DNA of 64,000 bases from Cavenderia fasciculata (lineage: Eukaryota; Evosea; Eumycetozoa; Acytosteliales; Cavenderiaceae): NCBI RefSeq assembly GCF_000203815.1, contig NW_004457624.1, positions 62,001 to 126,000 of the forward strand, in the 5' to 3' direction. Position numbers and translations under genes: made by a program. Below the pieces are notes generated by a model that saw nothing but the letters and a program-made list of their open reading frames with translations, was not told the origin of the DNA and searched no databases. How positions within the stretch are numbered: position 1 is the first letter of the stretch; each line of letters opens with the position of its first letter. Positions 59,233-64,000 of this stretch are shown here, piece after piece.

Positions 59233-62200
59233 TGTTGTCGTTATTGTCGTAGTTGAAGTTGTAATAGTTGTTAAACTGTTATTATTATTAATATTTTGTT
59301 GTTGATTATTTTGTTCAATTCTTGGTGAAATTGGAACCATAAGCATTGATTCTTTTAAATTAATTGATGGTGGTAAATAGTTTTGATCAGTTATCGATCC
59401 ATTTTCTTCAAAATGTTTAGTTATACAACCATGACAAAATATATGACCACAGGAGGTTAAACAAGGATTATCTAATGATTCCATACACAATATACATTCT
59501 TGATCTTCAATATCCTTGCCAAAGATTGTTTTAAGTTTCTCACCAATTTCTGTTGGTAGGATATAGTTTTCCGATTTTAACATTTCCAAAACCAATTGAT
59601 GATTTGCGTCGTCGATGATTGACTTTTGTTCATCGTCGTCAAATAGATTCTTTTGCATAATATTTTTGATGAGCGATGGATGATCACAAACTTGTCTAAG
59701 ACGCAATAGCAACTCTAAAATGTGAGCATAGTTTTTCATGAGTGTTCCATTTTTATAATAGTTTATAAACTTTCTCTTTGATGCATTCCAAAGTTGTTTA
59801 TAAATTTGTTGTTCTTCTTCACCAAATTCATCTTCCTTTACTGTTATTACCTTGTCTGGTAAATTCAAAATTGGTTGATTATTTAATTTTTGATCTTTTA
59901 CTCTTCTTAATAATATTTTTGATAATAATATCTAAAAAATAAAAATGATGATTAGAATTATAAATAGTTTGTACTTTTTTTTTCTATTTCTTTTTCTTTT
60001 TTTCTTACTCTTAATCTTGAAAAACCCTTTTCATCACGATTTTTACTTGGTTTCATAATATATTGATTCCACCAATAATAATTTGAATATGGTTCAACTC
60101 GGAGGAATTGAATAAGTGAGAAAAGATCATCCAATTTGTTTTGGATTGGTGTGCCAGTAACACACCATCTAATTTGACTTTCAAGTGCACAAGCTGCTTT
60201 TGAGGTACGTGTCAATCTTTCTTTGATTGTATGAGCTTCATCCAATACAACTCTAAACCATCTAACATTTAATAATCCATTTTGATCCTGTTTTTTAATT
60301 CTTTTACGTTTCTTTTGTACAGAAACTGGAGACGTATTGGTTTGTTGTTGCGGTTGTTGTTGTTGCGGTTGTTGGATGGTGGGAGACAAAGATGATGATG
60401 AATTGGGAGGCATTAGAGGTGATAGTGAAAAACTTGATGGTGATATAATGGTAGACGATGAAGTGTCGTCATCTTGTTCATCTGGATACTCTGCAGATAG
60501 AGTAGTGTATGTTGAAATGACAACATCAAATGTCGATAGGAATCTTGTATCTCTATTACGACCAGGTCCATGATATATATAAACATTTAATGATGGTTCT
60601 GTATGTGAGGTTATTTCATTGTACCATTGTTGTAAAACTGATACTGGACATATAATTAATGTTGTCTTTGTTTGATATGTCAAACATAAATCTTTTTGTT
60701 GTTGTTGTTCTTGTTGATCTGAAACAATAAGAGGAGGAGGAGGAGGAGAAGGAGGAATATACCTATTTGATAAGATGATTGATAAAATTTCAATTGTTTT
60801 ACCCATACCCATATCATCACATAGTAATCCACCCCAAACAAATGTAAGGTCATTCCTCATAGAGTCTAGATCGGCCAGCGTGGGTGGATCAGACAATTCT
60901 GCTCTCTCTCTAGTATTCATCCAATGAAGCGCCTGTTTTTGGTAGTTTCGTAGTTGTAGTTTGAGTCCAACAGGAGTGTCCATTTCTTCGGTCAATATAT
61001 TATTTAAAAAGTCTTCAATCTTTTGTTTAAAGATAGAATCCATTGATTTGTTTAATACATCGCCACCAGACGATCTATTCAATGTGTTTGGTTGTTGACC
61101 TGTTGATGTTGTTGATGACGATGGATTAAGTAATCTTGATGATGATAAAAAATCTAGATTACTCATTGTTGCATTGGTTGATGTATTCAATGGTGATGAA
61201 ACATTTATAAAATCCATACTATTATTAAATGATGTATTTAATTTTATATTTGTTGTTGACGATGATGAATTTAATATAATATTATTATTTTGATTATTAT
61301 TATTATTATGAATATTTTGATTATTATTAGTTTGTTGATTTTCAATTATAGAAATATTAATACCAATATCAATTGCCATTTGACACCAAGATTTAACTAA
61401 AATATGATCTTTGTTTGAGACAAGATCCTTTTCAACTAGTTGAGAATTGTAAATTTTACAATAGGCAATATTTGATAGATGATCAATCTCTCCTTTTACA
61501 GTGATATATCTTTTTTCGAGTAGAATGGCAAGCCAACTTGGTGCATCATGTATTGATGCAATCATTTGATCACTACCATTATCTTGAACCATCATTATAA
61601 CCTCTTCTTCATGTAATGCTATTCGTATCGGTGTTTTTGCATACAATGGGAAAAACAATTCCAACTCTTTAAATGAATAATCACCAAGAAACATATCAGT
61701 GGAATATGACTGTTGTTGTGGAAATGGTTGTTTTTTAAGAAAAGAGTAGTATTCAGATGCCCATACACTTGTTGATGGAGGGTATAAAAGAGAATCTTGA
61801 GAGGTTTGTTGTAATATTTGGTGATTTAAATTATTAAATTGTTGTTGTAAAGATTGAAATGGTGAGATGGTTGATGATGAATTGGATAGTTGAAATAGAG
61901 TAGATGAAGATGAAGAAATATTTGGAATAAATGGTGTACTTCCACTATTACTCATATCAATAACTGGAAACCTTTTTTCATTCTCTAAACTATTTTGATT
62001 ATTTTGATTATTATTAAAGTTGTTTGATAAAATATTTGATGTCCTTATATTAATCAATTCATTGTATAAATTATTTAAATTATTATTATTATTTGTTTCA
62101 AATGGTGTATATGAACCAACTCCAACTCCTACTCCTACTCCACCACCACCAGCAGAGTTTGAAAGTGGAATAGAACATTGATGATAAGAAGTAGGAATAA

Positions 62201-62423
62201 TGGGATCAGTTATTTTTGTTGGTTGTTGTTGATGATGATGGTGATGATGATGATTATGATGATCGAAATGAAAAGATTGTGTCTTTTTAGATTCAATAAT
62301 AATTTCTTGTCCAAAGATGGATGGTCTATCACATAGTACAGGAGATGATAAAGGTGATGTTGGTCCACCAACACCACCGCCACCACCAACAACACATCCA
62401 AGAACTGGTGAAATAGTTTGTGA

Positions 62424-62454
<31 letters not shown>

Positions 62455-63197
62455 GATCTTGTTGGAGGTGATATCACTAGACCAGTGACTACAGTATTAT
62501 TATTATTAATATTGTTATTTTGATTATCATTAAATAGTTGAGATGAAGAAGAGGTCAATGAGACAGAACTACCACTAGATGATAGATGTTTGATATTAGT
62601 GCCACTACCACTCTTTTTGAATCGTTTAGTTGGTTCCTTTTCATTATGAGAATTATTTGTCAAAGGCAGAGGAATGGCTGTGTTATGTTGGGTCGTTGCC
62701 GTCGTCGTCGATGATGATGAAGATGATACAAATAGAGATGATGATTGCGTTGATAAACTACCAAATGAGTTATTAATCAATATAGATGGCAACGTGTATG
62801 ACGATGATGGCAATAATGAATTATTAGTTGGAGAGGTTAATGAAGTGATTGAAGGAGATGATGAATTAGAATTGATTTGTTGACTCAACTGAGCCAGTTG
62901 TGATATTAATAGTGGTGACTGTTGTGTTGTCGAAGAGGAGGAAGAAGAAGAAGATGATGGTGGCGGTGAAAGTGAACTTGGTTGCAAAGTAGTTGGAGAA
63001 TAAAGTTGCTCAAAATTACTTGCAAGTCTAGGACTTGATTGATTGATCAAACCATTTGTGTTATTATAGAATTGAGATTGTAGTTGTTGATATATTGTTT
63101 CATTTTGATGAAACTGTTGTTGTTGTTGTTGTTGTTGTTGAAAAGTGTATAGATGTTGTTGTTGTTGTTGTTGTTGCTGACTACCATTATCACCCAT
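58444..63197 (-). CDS. RAD5/HLTF-type SNF2 ATPase with RING finger
   Basis: Chromatin or DNA-damage-tolerance translocase with E3 ligase domain. Exons 63197-60009 and 59931-58444, total 1558 aa. The first ~480 residues are Gln/Asn/Ser low-complexity. Around 500-620 a globular segment ([40 protein letters not shown]) may be HIRAN-like. The SNF2 core has [13 protein letters not shown], Walker [27 protein letters not shown] in [10 protein letters not shown] and [14 protein letters not shown]. The RING (ECILC at ~1209; CGHIFCHGC) lies between the helicase lobes, as in RAD5. Its last CPTC pair comes only after about 90 residues of insert with poly-Asn. Lobe 2 has [11 protein letters not shown] and [14 protein letters not shown]16 or HLTF relationship is not resolved. 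Confidence 0.9.
59169..59232 (-). repeat. (AAT)n coding repeat within the RING finger
   Basis: About 21 Asn codons inserted between the sixth and seventh metal ligands of the RING of the SNF2 gene. Confidence 0.85.
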
Positions 63198-64000
63198 TTA
63201 TTGTCTATTGCGTCAAAAGATTAGATAAAGATAGATTGGTGTGAGTGAGTAATGATTGAGCCAGTAGAAAAGGATATAGATCTAAAATACATACCCTATT
63301 ATCGATGACTTTAACTCTCTCTCTTAAATGTAAAATTAAAAAAAATAGGTAGCGGTACTATTATTTCTAACAACCAGCAAGCAGAAAAGAATCAAAAGAA
63401 TAATAATAATAATAATAAATATGGTTGGTATGATGATGGATGGTTAGTTTTGTTGTTATTAATTGCCAACCGCGATAATATAAATTTATTAGTCCACTTC
63501 AGAGTTGCAAAGAAAGCTGTCGATCTCAAGACGATATCAGTTTTTATTTTTAACGAAAACCATTAAATTCAAAGTTTGTCTCGATTTTAATCGAATGTCC
63601 TTATGCGCAGACGTCCCCCATTCCTTGCTAAAAGCAACACAAACGGAAAATGCAAAGCCTAAATGGCCAACATTCAATGTGGATGTTTCGACGAACGATG
63701 CAAATCTGCTTTGGCTATGGCTCTATCTATCTAGTCTATTTGTCTTTCATTCACATGTAGTTCGATGAATCTTTCTTTACATTCTCAACCCCCCCATCAT
63801 TTTGATTGTAGGTAACCCCCAACACACACACAAAATCCCCTCCTTTTTGATAAGTGTGATTGAGTGAGTGGGTAATCAGTGAGTGATGATTTAGAGAAAG
63901 GGGTTTTCATACACACACATAACATAACATACACACAGACAGGCATGAGTAATAATAACCGTACAATTTGTATATATCGCCTTTTTTTTCAATTTTTTTT
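63198..64000. promoter_or_regulatory. Upstream region of the RAD5-like gene
   Basis: AT-rich promoter DNA to about 63480. Then comes a slightly G/C-richer stretch (63500-63780) with an 87-codon ORF of no recognisable family, then C-runs and (CA)n repeats. No further gene is supported; a gene on the + strand could start beyond the window. Confidence 0.45.

Noticed and set aside
63505-63768. 87-codon ORF near the window end
   Set aside because: No family resemblance and low-complexity surroundings; not supported as a gene.
1-64000. tRNA, rRNA, CRISPR arrays or complete transposons
   Set aside because: Scanning by eye showed no B-box-like or cloverleaf pattern, no regularly spaced direct repeats and no transposase or reverse-transcriptase motifs. 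A tRNAscan or repeat search could still find short elements.

Overview
The window is genomic DNA of a dictyostelid social amoeba. The evidence is short AT-rich GT-AG introns, (AAT)n and (CAA)n runs read as poly-Asn and poly-Gln, closely packed genes, and lineage-typical genes: the lamin NE81 ending in a CLIM CaaX box, a myosin heavy chain kinase made of an alpha-kinase plus WD repeats, and ABCG transporters. Intergenic DNA is less AT-extreme than I would expect for D. discoideum, so another dictyostelid is likely. The species was not determined. All splice models below were built by eye from GT/AG sites, reading frame and family similarity; the summed exon lengths of every model are divisible by three.

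Layout. 1-5129 (+) is a PDR-type full ABCG transporter, cut by the window start. 5236-7453 (-) is lamin NE81. 8587-9610 (+) is a derlin, and 10256-10955 (-) an ORMDL protein. 11297-13046 (+) is an SLC35F-like transporter. 13841-16364 (+) is a myosin heavy chain kinase. 16681-20163 (-) is a half-size ABCG transporter with a Cys-rich ectodomain. 20678-23304 (-) is a membrane-anchored PP2C phosphatase. 23928-25049 (-) is galE. 26016-27328 (+) is FANCL. 27911-29574 (+) is a seven-TM protein. 29599-30774 (-) is an unknown protein with a PIP-like tail. 31079-32041 (+) is a DUF4326-like protein. 32934-34362 (-) is eIF2B alpha.

34571-39642 is a three-unit tandem array of a P-loop NTPase family that resembles Crinkler/RHS-type proteins and carries a mitochondrial-type presequence. 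One unit is collapsed, one is frameshifted and one is intact. 39861-40431 (+) is MYCBP/AMY-1, and 40813-41682 (-) a NIPSNAP protein. 41935-43406 (+) is an RRM-less mRNA-export adaptor. 43724-44419 (-) is ribosomal protein eS7. 44946-46356 (+) is Arp1. 46414-50089 (-) is SMC6. 50408-51224 (+) is a small tail-anchored protein. 51225-54100 is a long pyrimidine-rich gene-free stretch in front of a PHO80-like cyclin gene (54101-55146, +). 55921-57118 (-) is TMEM33/Pom33. 57337-58268 (-) is a 2-oxoglutarate oxygenase. 58444-63197 (-) is a RAD5/HLTF-type SNF2-RING protein. The last 0.8 kb holds no gene that I can support.

Most genes are conserved single-copy housekeeping genes arranged head-to-head or tail-to-tail. 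The most unusual signals are: (1) an almost identical intron shared by two otherwise diverged ABCG genes in opposite orientation; (2) the decaying NTPase tandem array; (3) E2F-like TTTTGGCGCCTC motifs in the NE81/derlin promoter region with a related site at SMC6; (4) a RING finger in the RAD5-like protein split by about 90 low-complexity residues. No tRNA, rRNA, CRISPR array, or complete mobile element was recognised.
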